Part shown: positions 8,804-16,820 of the stretch, piece by piece
Position numbering within the stretch: position 1 is the first letter of the stretch
How the letters are laid out: every line of letters begins with the position of its first letter
Assembly: GCA_026416715.1 (NCBI GenBank)
Contig: JAOAEQ010000005.1
Span: forward strand, 65,190 to 129,189
Direction: 5' to 3'
Length of the DNA: 64,000 nt
DNA from: a bacterium
Lineage (GTDB): Bacteria; UBP4; UBA4092; JAOAEQ01
The notes under the pieces: generated by a model
The model's input: the letters and a program-made list of their open reading frames with translations, nothing else
The model's database searches: none
Told to the model about the DNA's origin: nothing
Position numbers and translations under genes: made by a program

Positions 8804-8875
8804 AAGTAATACTGCATAGATTATACAGAACTACCAACGTATTGTTTATCCATAGCGCACGCTGCGGTTAGTTTT

Positions 8876-9421
8876 TTACGGTTTAAATCCGAGCTTCGGA
8901 TATTGTCCAGTTTCTTTCCCAATTTTAAACCAGTGTTTGATATACATCGTTTGTCCGCTAGCGAATTCTATCTTTTTTGCGTAATCATTCCATAAGGATT
9001 TAATTGCGTCCGATTCATGTTTCCATTGTTGGCTAACCTGTTTAAACAGAGTCCGATGTTCAATTCGTTTTGCGGTGAGCGTGTTCTTCGGATTAACCCA
9101 TTTCCGAATATACGGTTTATGTTTTTCCGTACCGGGAACATAAACGATAGAACCTGCATCAGGGTCATCGAATTTCCCGCTAGCGGACAGCGAACCTAAC
9201 GGAAACTGTACCAGTTCTACAATCCCTTCATTCGCGAATTTTGATACCAGAATTTCGGATATTGCAGATTCAAACGAATTTATAACCTGATTTTTAAGTG
9301 CTGGATTAAGGTTAAGTTTATTTAATTTCACTTGAAACCTTGTTTTCGCTTCCCGGATAAACTTTTCTAATGGAATTTTTATTGTAACCTGCGGCGAATC
9401 AGTTGTTTTTTTCCTTTTCAT
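8876..9421 (-). CDS. Hypothetical protein with tryptophan/HMG-like C-terminal motif
   Basis: Not recognised. 181 residues from ATG at 9421, preceded by AAAAGGA; a longer frame to 9493 would run through a perfect hairpin and is rejected. The N-terminus is basic (MKRKKTT), followed by a helical segment, and a beta-like middle part (GIVELVQFPLGSLSASG, YVPGTEKHKPYIRKWV). The C-terminus has FKQVSQQWKHES-LWNDYAKKIEFASGQ-WF, a spacing of aromatic residues like the W-x-W-A-G pattern found in some small phage-structural or DUF6266-like proteins. That resemblance is only by eye. It is convergent with the phosphatase gene and follows the tRNA nucleotidyltransferase gene on the same strand. Confidence 0.6.
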   Translation of the reverse strand: MKRKKTTDSPQVTIKIPLEKFIREAKTRFQVKLNKLNLNPALKNQVINSFESAISEILVSKFANEGIVELVQFPLGSLSASGKFDDPDAGSIVYVPGTEKHKPYIRKWVNPKNTLTAKRIEHRTLFKQVSQQWKHESDAIKSLWNDYAKKIEFASGQTMYIKHWFKIGKETGQYPKLGFKP

Positions 9422-9445
9422 ATCCTTTTTATATCCTAGGTATAG

Positions 9446-9494
9446 AGTGGAGATGAACCAGTGTGCCTTTAACCCACACTGGTTCATCTCCACT
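9446..9494. repeat. Perfect 20-bp inverted repeat (hairpin)
   Basis: Arms 9446-9465 and 9475-9494 are perfect complements around a 9-base loop. On the plus strand a short TTTT follows directly, which looks like a terminator, but no plus-strand gene ends nearby (the closest stop is 640 bases upstream, past an opposing gene). On the minus strand it lies between the tRNA nucleotidyltransferase stop and the hypothetical gene, without a U tract. It could end or process the minus-strand transcript, or be a small palindromic repeat. Confidence 0.75.
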
Positions 9495-9599
9495 TTTACT
9501 TCAAGAAGTCATCAATTTAGCACTTAATATATATCTATATATTATTATAGCATAAATATTCCGGTAAGTTTATATTTATATTTTTATTATGCGATTTGT

Positions 9600-12413
9600 T
9601 TAAAGAGGAAAAACCTTGGAAAGATACTTCAATTCATCTTCTTTTGTCAGTACAATTCCATCTAATTTTGCAAGTAGGAGAGAGAGCAATATCTTCTTAT
9701 ATTCCGGACCAGGGGGATAACCGAGATTTAATAAATCGTTACCGGTAGTGAATATTTGGACAAATCGATATTCGGCTAAAAATCGTTTGATTTTTTCAGC
9801 AACCGGTTCTGATGCTTGAGCATGTCCCTGAATATACTGCTTACTAGCCGGCGATACCGTTTTCGCTAGCCAGAATAATACCGATTCGAGTTTCTTCTCA
9901 TAGAGGACTAGGTAGATTCGGCTCGGTTTATTTATTTCAGGTTCTGCAAGGTTATCGAGAACCGTATTCGTTTCGACCTTAACCTGTTTAACCACCGTAG
10001 TTGCATACATCGGCATAACCAACCGGTTACAAACGGTAAGCGCAGTATCCAAATCCAATTGGTCGAGTAACGCCAAAAAATATAATAACCAACTTTCAAT
10101 TGCAGAGTGCAAAGTGCAAAGTGCAGAGTGTTTCTCTTCTCGCTTTTCACCTGTCGCTTCTTGTTTCTGATTTTCCCAGTCTGACGGCTGAGTTCTGAGT
10201 TCTATCCTCTCGAAGTTCTCTCGGTACCAAGTCAGCGTTTCCTGAACCGAATTGAATAGCTGGGTCAATGCCTGATTGAGTCGAATCTGCGGATGGATAA
10301 ACTGCAAGATATTTAGTTCTTGCATACGTCGAATCGCTTTAATCGGATTAGGTTCACTTAATATCTGCACGAGTTCTTCGCGCACCCGCTGATTCCCGAG
10401 TTGCGCAAATAGCTCTAACTCTAATGCATTTTCCAAACAATGTCGGGTATGTTTATCTATCCGGAAATTATACCGCTGTTCGAACCGAATCGCGCGGAAT
10501 ATCCGGGTCGGGTCTTCAACGAAACTCAAATTATGGAGAACGCGTACAGTCCGTTTTTTTAAATCTCGTTGCCCGTTGAAATAATCATACAGCAGACCGA
10601 ATTCTGTCGGATTGAGTTTTATTGCCATGGCGTTAATGGTGAAATCGCGCCGGTATAAATCGTGTTTTATGGTACTCGCTTCAACTTGCGGTAACGCTGC
10701 TGGATATTCATAGAATTCGGTTCGGGCAGTAGCGATATCAATTTTTTGTACCGGAGCTAACATCCCTTCACCACGAAGCGGGTTTGCTAAAGTTACAATA
10801 GCTGTGTTAAACCGTTTATGCGATTTACAGTGCCCGTTAATGATTCGGGCGAATTTCCGTGCAAAGGTTATGCCATCACCTTCGACTACAATATCAATAT
10901 CATAGTTCGGAACATTCAGTAACAAATCACGTACAAACCCACCGACGACAAACGCTGTATATCCAATCTGGTCAGCTACCTCACCGATTTGTCGAAGGAA
11001 CCCAATAAGTTCAGCTGGTAATCGTTCGCGCATAAGTGCAGCGATATTCTGAAATTTAGCGGTGGCAGATTCGGGTAGCGGTAACGTAGTTCTTGAATCT
11101 GATTGTGGTTCTGCGGTTATGAATTCTTGATGCGTTATTTTCAACAAATCATGACGGGTAATAACGCCAATAAGTCGATTCGAATCGATAACTGGTAAAA
11201 GGTTAATATCATGTTCAAGCAACAAAGCGCGAACTTGATGTAACGAAGCGAGCGGGTCAACGGAAATAACATTGGTACTCATAAACTTATTAATCGGCGA
11301 TTGTGCCAATCCAAGGTGCATTGCCCGGTCTATATCGAATCGAGAAACAATTCCTACGACATTATTTCCTGCCATAACGGGAAAACTACTATGTCCATAA
11401 CGGAGAATAATCTTCCGCACCTGGTCAACAGTATGATTCGGCGAAACGGTCATTACCGGTGAACTCATCATATCTTTGGCACGAATTAAGGGAACGATAC
11501 AACCTTGGATAGTTTCAATTAACTGCTGTTGTAATTGTTCCGCCGTAATATCCTTAACCAACGCAGAGGCTGCGGTCCGATGTCCGCCACCACCGAAATG
11601 AGATAATACTTCTGCAACATTTAGCGCTTTCGTCTGGCTTCGAGCAATAACCTGGACACGGTCAGGGAGCTGAACTAAAGCGAAAATAACCGGTAGATTC
11701 TCGATATCCCGAAGTTTATGGACTAAATACGCTAAATCGCCGATATATTTCTCCGCACGAATTATTGAAATTGCAATTTTCACCCCGTCAATATAGTGTT
11801 CGGTTAACGCACGAATTAAATCACCTAACATCGGGATTTGTTCAGTATCTAAATCATGGAATACATACGTCGGGACTAGCGTCAAATCCGCACCGCAATC
11901 CAGCAAATATTTAACCGCATCAAGGTCAGCTTTTGTCGTGGAAAGAAAGGTTAGTGACCCAGTATCTTCGTAGATACCGAGCGCCATTAACGTCGCTTCT
12001 TCCGGAGTAAGGGTAAGGTTCTGTTTTTTGATGAGTTCGATCAAAATAGTCGTGGTAGCACCAACTTCTTGAATCACTTCAACATCTCCAGTAATATCAC
12101 CTTGACTTTTCGGATGATGGTCAAACACGGTAATTTTAACATTAGGACGATTCAATAATTCAGCGAAAATTCCAATGCGACTCGCATACCGAGTGTCGAC
12201 TAGAATCATCTCGGTTACCTCAGCTAAATTAATCTGTTTCGCTTTCACTGCAGGAACAAGCTGCGGATATGCAGCGAGATAATTTCGAACTGATTTTTCT
12301 TGCGACCCAGCGAAAACCAATTGCGCATGCGGGTAGAGTTTTTTCGCGGCTACCATTGACGCAACGACATCAAAATCACTATTGCTATGCCCAACGATAA
12401 TTGAAAGATTCAT
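9600..12413 (-). CDS. DHH-CBS-CBS-tRNA nucleotidyltransferase (CCA/A-adding) fusion
   Basis: A 937-residue fusion. Residues 1-310: DHH phosphoesterase (NSDFDVVAS, LVDTR, FDHHP, EDTGSLTF) ending in the DHHA1 motif GGGGHRTAAS. About 315-435: two CBS domains (MMSSPVMTV, MSTNVISV). About 470-930: class II poly(A)/CCA nucleotidyltransferase with GGFVRDLLL, DIDIVVEGDG (catalytic Asp pair), RRDFTINAMA and EDPTRIFRAIRF, then helical domains. It adds all or part of the tRNA 3' CCA; in lineages with this fusion, CC- and A-adding work is often split between two proteins, so this may be one of a pair. Both tRNAs here already encode CCA, so repair is the likelier role. The start MNLSIIVGHSN is chosen by family fit; no ribosome site helps. 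Residues about 735-771 look like an inserted spacer. Confidence 0.9.
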   Translation of the reverse strand: MNLSIIVGHSNSDFDVVASMVAAKKLYPHAQLVFAGSQEKSVRNYLAAYPQLVPAVKAKQINLAEVTEMILVDTRYASRIGIFAELLNRPNVKITVFDHHPKSQGDITGDVEVIQEVGATTTILIELIKKQNLTLTPEEATLMALGIYEDTGSLTFLSTTKADLDAVKYLLDCGADLTLVPTYVFHDLDTEQIPMLGDLIRALTEHYIDGVKIAISIIRAEKYIGDLAYLVHKLRDIENLPVIFALVQLPDRVQVIARSQTKALNVAEVLSHFGGGGHRTAASALVKDITAEQLQQQLIETIQGCIVPLIRAKDMMSSPVMTVSPNHTVDQVRKIILRYGHSSFPVMAGNNVVGIVSRFDIDRAMHLGLAQSPINKFMSTNVISVDPLASLHQVRALLLEHDINLLPVIDSNRLIGVITRHDLLKITHQEFITAEPQSDSRTTLPLPESATAKFQNIAALMRERLPAELIGFLRQIGEVADQIGYTAFVVGGFVRDLLLNVPNYDIDIVVEGDGITFARKFARIINGHCKSHKRFNTAIVTLANPLRGEGMLAPVQKIDIATARTEFYEYPAALPQVEASTIKHDLYRRDFTINAMAIKLNPTEFGLLYDYFNGQRDLKKRTVRVLHNLSFVEDPTRIFRAIRFEQRYNFRIDKHTRHCLENALELELFAQLGNQRVREELVQILSEPNPIKAIRRMQELNILQFIHPQIRLNQALTQLFNSVQETLTWYRENFERIELRTQPSDWENQKQEATGEKREEKHSALCTLHSAIESWLLYFLALLDQLDLDTALTVCNRLVMPMYATTVVKQVKVETNTVLDNLAEPEINKPSRIYLVLYEKKLESVLFWLAKTVSPASKQYIQGHAQASEPVAEKIKRFLAEYRFVQIFTTGNDLLNLGYPPGPEYKKILLSLLLAKLDGIVLTKEDELKYLSKVFPL
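10101..10208 (-). repeat. In-frame spacer-like insertion in nucleotidyltransferase gene
   Basis: On the coding strand this stretch is built of short reiterated words: GAACTCAGAACTCAGCCGTC at one end and, at 10130-10101, CTCTGCACTTTGCACTTTGC. Translated it gives the low-complexity ENQKQEATGEKREEK and HSALCTLHSAI, unlike the flanking helices. The words resemble those of intergenic spacers in this window. The frame is kept across it. Confidence 0.5.
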
Positions 12414-12489
12414 TGGAGAATGTAACATTAGCAAAGCACAATGTACAATTGAAATGCTAATTGTTGTTCAATGTTAAATGTGAAATGAA

Positions 12490-12945
12490 TTATAGCATGC
12501 TTTTCAGCATGACATACGCATCTTCGATAGGATTGTGATAGAAATTATGGCGAATAGCGATTTCGCGGAAACCGAATCGGCGATAGAGTTCAATTGCGGG
12601 AGTATTTGAAACCCGAACTTCGAGTGTGATCTTTTTTATCTTCCGTTTAATGGCAAGTTCAATGATATGCTGCATGAGTAAACTACCGATATGTTTTCGG
12701 CGATATTCTCGATGGATAGCGAAATTGCCAATATGCGCTTCGTCAAGTACTTGCCAGAATATCGCATATCCAATGACTTTACCGTTATCTTTAACGACTA
12801 ACGGTGTAGAAAATCCCTGTTCTTTCAATTCTGTAGCGAACATGCTCTTTTTCCATGGGTCGCTGAATGATTCTTCTTCAATCTGCACTACGGCATCTAA
12901 ATCCGATTCCTGCATGAGCATGATTTGGATATTATGCTCTACCAT
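12490..12945 (-). CDS. rimI: Ribosomal protein bS18-alanine N-acetyltransferase (RimI family)
   Basis: GNAT-fold N-acetyltransferase of about 151 residues. The core has ESDLDAVVQIEEESFSDPW (the RimI alpha-1 region), IGNFAIHREYRRKHIGSLLM (acetyl-CoA-binding R/Q-x-x-G-x-G/A region, here RRKHIG) and TLEVRVSNTPAIELYRRFGF, the RimI-type EVR-SN-AI-LY-GF block. It acetylates an N-terminal alanine in E. coli (bS18); other lineages may use it on other proteins. Start uncertain: ATG 12945 is used, GTG 12972 and ATG 12957 are possible, none with a clear ribosome site. It lies upstream of the nucleotidyltransferase gene in the same direction, 76 bases apart. Confidence 0.87.
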   Translation of the reverse strand: MVEHNIQIMLMQESDLDAVVQIEEESFSDPWKKSMFATELKEQGFSTPLVVKDNGKVIGYAIFWQVLDEAHIGNFAIHREYRRKHIGSLLMQHIIELAIKRKIKKITLEVRVSNTPAIELYRRFGFREIAIRHNFYHNPIEDAYVMLKSML

Positions 12946-13085
12946 TGCTAAAAACATTAACCGTGATGACACGTAAAGATGTTCTTTCTGTATTATACTT
13001 CAGCGATTGCTGTGTGTCTTTTACGGTTAATTTTTTGTGTTAATCTCGAGTTTCAAATTTCGATATTCACATTTCGTTTAGAATT

Positions 13086-15506
13086 TTACGGTGCATCTGT
13101 CGGAGGCGCTTCCGCATCAATTTCCCCTGTCGAAATTGGAGTTAATCCGGTATGTTCGGAATCGCAATATTCCCTAGGTTCGGTACCTTCTTTGAATGCT
13201 TCTCGATATATATAGAAGGTTTTCCCGCCATCTAAATCAGAGGCTTCTTTACATCGCGCGGTCGCCTTTTTCCCAGTGGCACTGCATAAATCAACAAAAA
13301 CAATTCCCGGCGGAACTGGGAAATCAGTTACTTCTGTTCCTTCTAATACTCGCAGCATAAAATCTCGCCAAATTGGTCCGGCACAACGACCGCCAGTCAT
13401 CGCATGTCCGAGTGGAGCGCGTTTATCATACCCGACCCAGACGCCAACCACTAAATTCGGCGTATACCCAATAAACCACGCATCAGAATAATCACTCGAG
13501 GTTCCGGTTTTCCCGGCAGCAGGTCGATTGAATTTACTTCCAACATAATAGGCAGCGGTTCCGCGTTTGATAACCCCTTTCATCATATCGGTTATCAGAT
13601 AACAGGTTTGTGGACTGATTACTTCCTTCGATTGTATGGTAAACTCTTCAATCACCCGCCCACTATGGTCAGCAATTGACCGAAATATGTTCGGCTGATA
13701 CCACGTTCCACCATTGCAGAAAATCGCATAGACTGAAACGAGTTCTATCGGCATAACATCGCAACTTCCAAGCACCAACGATAAATCCCGATTTAATGTT
13801 CTATCTTCCGTATCCGGTATTCCTAACCGATGTGCATATTCGAGTATCGTATCAATCCCTATCTTCGACCCGAGCCGAACCGTAGCGGCGTTTAACGAAT
13901 GCTCTAATGCATATCGAAGCGTTACTGCCCCGCGATATTTCCCATCATAATTTTTTGGTGCCCAGGTTTTATTACCGAACGTGAAACTAATCGGTGCATC
14001 CGTGATAATATCCGAAGGAACATACCCATTATCTAACGCAGCAGCGTAAACAATCGGTTTAAATGCAGACCCCGGCTGACGATACGCCTGTATTGCACGG
14101 TTAAACTGACTTTCATTAAAATCATATCCACCAACCATAGCTTTAATTCCACCTGTCTGTGGGTCAATCGCAATCAATGCCGCTTGGACATGCGGTTCTT
14201 CGACTAAAACAAGCACAGGATCACCTTTAGCATCAACACTAACCAGTTTAACCAGCAGATAATTCGCTGGTTTCAAAATATTCTCCGGCGCTAACCACGG
14301 CAACTCCTCCGGAAGTTTTAGCGTCACTTGTTTTCCAAGAGCATCTACGATAACCGATTTCGGAAATTTTCGGGTTTTCAAATCGATTGGTTCAGATAAT
14401 CGGACGATTTTAACCAATCCAGTCTGATTCAATTTCAATGCGGTTTTTTTACTCTTGCCAGCGAGATTCCGCAATTCCTGTTGTTCTTGTTCAATTCGCT
14501 GTAAATGGAGTTTGATTAACTCTTGGGCAGCTAATTGCATTTGCATATTCATCGTGGTATACACACGGAGCCCTTCTTTATAAATTGCATTCGTTCCATA
14601 GTTCGGATCGCTTTCCAACTCGCGCCGTACCTGTTCAGTAAAATATGCAGCTGCGGTAAATCGTTCACGGCGTTTGGACAAGATGATTGCAGAAAGTTGC
14701 GCCCGCGTTGCAAGATTTTTAGTGATATAACCTTCTTCGAGCATTCGAGAAATAACATAATTCCGGCGTTTTTTCGCTCGGTCAAGATTCCGAAACGGCG
14801 AATAATATTCCGGAGCGCGAATTAATCCAGCTAACAACGCGCATTCTGCTAGATTTAATTGTGTAGCAGATTTCCCGAAATAGAGATTTGCCGCTGCTTC
14901 AACTCCGTATGCGCCATGACCAAAATAAATCTGATTCAAATAAATTTCAAGGATTTGTTCTTTCGAATACTTTTTCGATATCTGCATCGCTAGTACTGCA
15001 TCTTTTATTTTCCGTTTAATTGTTCGTTCTCGACCGGTATAGAGGATTTTCGCTAGTTGCTGCGGGATCGTTGACCCGCCTTGAACCACTTTCCCTGCTA
15101 ATAAGTTCCGCCAGGCAGCCCGAACTAATCCACTATAATCTATCCCATGATGTTTATAAAAATTTTTATCTTCAACAGCAATAACCGCATTCTGCAGATT
15201 TTTGGGGATTTTCGAGAGTGGTATGCGAATTCGGTTCTCAATGGCAAGTTCGCCAACCAGTTCATTCGTATCGGAATATATTTTGGTTACCTGAAATGGC
15301 TGATATTGCATTAGAGCGTCCAGGTCAGGCGTTTTGAATACCGCCGGTGCAGTTATCGCGAATACCACCCCAGAAACTAAAATGAGTCCGATTAACACTA
15401 AACAAATAATTAACATTCGACGGAACCACGGATGTCGATGACGCCAAGTACCGCTCGTTCTCTGAAGATATCTAGGCGGGTTCCGTTGCGCAAAATCCTT
15501 TCCCAT
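13086..15506 (-). CDS. Class A penicillin-binding protein 1A (transglycosylase/transpeptidase)
   Basis: Bifunctional peptidoglycan synthase of 806 residues anchored in the inner membrane. Short basic cytoplasmic tail, TM about 31-53, then GT51 transglycosylase with catalytic Glu112 in AVEDKNFYKHHG and the GGSTIPQQLAK motif; transpeptidase with SxxK at Ser480 (GSAFKP), SxN at 537-539 (SLN) and KTGTSSDYSDAWF. An OB-like insert lies between them (about 350-440), as in PBP1A. The C-terminus ends in a Cys-containing tail (CSATGKKATARC) and an acidic-proline end. Start ATG 15506 is set by GAGGA seven bases upstream; a TTG two codons earlier is discarded. Faces away from the MscS gene. Confidence 0.94.
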   Translation of the reverse strand: MGKDFAQRNPPRYLQRTSGTWRHRHPWFRRMLIICLVLIGLILVSGVVFAITAPAVFKTPDLDALMQYQPFQVTKIYSDTNELVGELAIENRIRIPLSKIPKNLQNAVIAVEDKNFYKHHGIDYSGLVRAAWRNLLAGKVVQGGSTIPQQLAKILYTGRERTIKRKIKDAVLAMQISKKYSKEQILEIYLNQIYFGHGAYGVEAAANLYFGKSATQLNLAECALLAGLIRAPEYYSPFRNLDRAKKRRNYVISRMLEEGYITKNLATRAQLSAIILSKRRERFTAAAYFTEQVRRELESDPNYGTNAIYKEGLRVYTTMNMQMQLAAQELIKLHLQRIEQEQQELRNLAGKSKKTALKLNQTGLVKIVRLSEPIDLKTRKFPKSVIVDALGKQVTLKLPEELPWLAPENILKPANYLLVKLVSVDAKGDPVLVLVEEPHVQAALIAIDPQTGGIKAMVGGYDFNESQFNRAIQAYRQPGSAFKPIVYAAALDNGYVPSDIITDAPISFTFGNKTWAPKNYDGKYRGAVTLRYALEHSLNAATVRLGSKIGIDTILEYAHRLGIPDTEDRTLNRDLSLVLGSCDVMPIELVSVYAIFCNGGTWYQPNIFRSIADHSGRVIEEFTIQSKEVISPQTCYLITDMMKGVIKRGTAAYYVGSKFNRPAAGKTGTSSDYSDAWFIGYTPNLVVGVWVGYDKRAPLGHAMTGGRCAGPIWRDFMLRVLEGTEVTDFPVPPGIVFVDLCSATGKKATARCKEASDLDGGKTFYIYREAFKEGTEPREYCDSEHTGLTPISTGEIDAEAPPTDAP

Positions 15507-15831
15507 CTTCAATTCCTCTTTCCTAAAATAATAGTTAAACCATAATATATGAGCAAAAAATACACCAAGATATTAATTGGATTTTAGTAGATACATTTTT
15601 AATTGATTTTATTTAAGTTAGAAAAAATATTCAATTTGTTTATTTATATAATTAAGAATACCCTGAATTCTGTTCTGTGTCAACTTATCTACATAACAAA
15701 AAGATAACGTTTGATATTAACCAATTTACATTTTTTTAAGTTTAGTTTTGTACCAATCTTTTACAACGATTTTATCCGATAAAAATTAACGTTATCTCTA
15801 TTGTTATGAAGATTATATTGTCAATAAATTT
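15507..15831. other. Divergent AT-rich intergenic region (325 bases)
   Basis: Non-coding stretch between the minus-strand PBP1A gene and the plus-strand MscS gene; it must hold both promoters. It has runs of A/T and a possible minus-strand promoter at 15528-15556. I see no RNA gene, inverted repeat or small open frame with a ribosome site. Confidence 0.6.
15528..15556 (-). promoter_or_regulatory. Possible sigma-70 promoter for PBP1A gene
   Basis: On the minus strand TTGCTC and TATTAT are 17 bases apart. Transcription would begin about 15 bases ahead of the ATG, just enough to include the GAGGA ribosome site. Matches are partial and the region is AT-rich, so chance is possible. Confidence 0.3.
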
Positions 15832-16767
15832 ATGATATACTATTCATTAATTTATAAAACCGGCAAATATTACTTGATATACAGTATGACGTCAAATACC
15901 ACGAGCCAGTATTCAGGTCAAACTACGATAAATTTCTTTGATTTCCATCAAGTTATTTTGAATTATATTGACCGATTTTTTAATCTTTTACCGAATATTT
16001 TCCTCGGTCTACTCATTTTCCTACTATTTTATCTCCTATATCGGTTTTTGCGGGTAATTTCAGAACGCGCAATGCAGAAAGCGAAATTAGCCCCTTCGGT
16101 TATTGACGCGCTCCTATCTCTATTAAAATATTCAGTGCTCGGGTACGGTATCATTCTCGGTTTAGAACCGATTTTCCCGCGGATAACTTCGCTTCTCGCT
16201 GGATTAGGAATTCTCGGAATTGCTATCGGTTTTGCTGCAAAAGATACACTGGCGAACCTTATTGCCGGATTTAGCATTTTTTGGGACAAACCATTCGAAA
16301 TCGGCGATATTGTTACACTCGATGGCACTACAGGGAAAGTTGACCGGATTACCCTTAGAACAACTCGATTGGTTACTCCGGAAAATTATATGGTTAGTAT
16401 TCCGAATCAAAATGTAATTAATAATAAAGTAATTAATCTAACTAAACTTAAAAAACAACGCATTGTGGTTCCGTTTTATATCGAATATACTGATTCGATA
16501 GAAAATATGCGCAGTGAAATTCAGGCATTATTCAATCAATGGCAAAAAGAAAATCGGATACTTGCAGAACCAGCTCCACAAATTGTCGTGACCGAACTAC
16601 GCTCTCCACTTCCCGCTCAACCGATTGCGACATTGGAAGCGTGGGTATGGATAGACCCGACAGATAATAAGGCTTTAACTCCGTTTATCCTACGGGAAAA
16701 AATACTAGCGATACTCACATATTATCGTAAGATAACCGGACAAAAATCTTCGAATAACGTTAGTTAA
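15832..16767 (+). CDS. Small-conductance mechanosensitive channel, MscS family
   Basis: 311-residue inner-membrane channel that would open under hypo-osmotic stress. Hydrophobic segments near 50-75 and 95-115 precede the pore helix TM3 (about 118-150), which shows the Gly/Ala-rich LLAGLGILGIAIGFAAKDTLANLIAGF pattern in two parts. The soluble MscS beta domain follows (FEIGDIVTLDGTTGKVDRITLRTT, with IPNQNVINNKVINL), then an alpha/beta end. The N-terminus before TM1 is long and hydrophilic; ATG 15886 (MTSNTTSQ) is an equally good start. Neither has a ribosome site. Upstream of a polysaccharide block but with no obvious link to it. Confidence 0.92.
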   Translation: MIYYSLIYKTGKYYLIYSMTSNTTSQYSGQTTINFFDFHQVILNYIDRFFNLLPNIFLGLLIFLLFYLLYRFLRVISERAMQKAKLAPSVIDALLSLLKYSVLGYGIILGLEPIFPRITSLLAGLGILGIAIGFAAKDTLANLIAGFSIFWDKPFEIGDIVTLDGTTGKVDRITLRTTRLVTPENYMVSIPNQNVINNKVINLTKLKKQRIVVPFYIEYTDSIENMRSEIQALFNQWQKENRILAEPAPQIVVTELRSPLPAQPIATLEAWVWIDPTDNKALTPFILREKILAILTYYRKITGQKSSNNVS

Positions 16768-16820
16768 AAAGGTTACTGCTTTTTAGGTTTAAGGCTACAA
16801 GCAATATTGGATTCTTTGCA

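Noticed and set aside
9422-9493. 24-residue N-terminal extension of the hypothetical protein at 8876
   Set aside because: It would be encoded by the arm of a perfect hairpin, and a better start with AAAAGGA lies inside.
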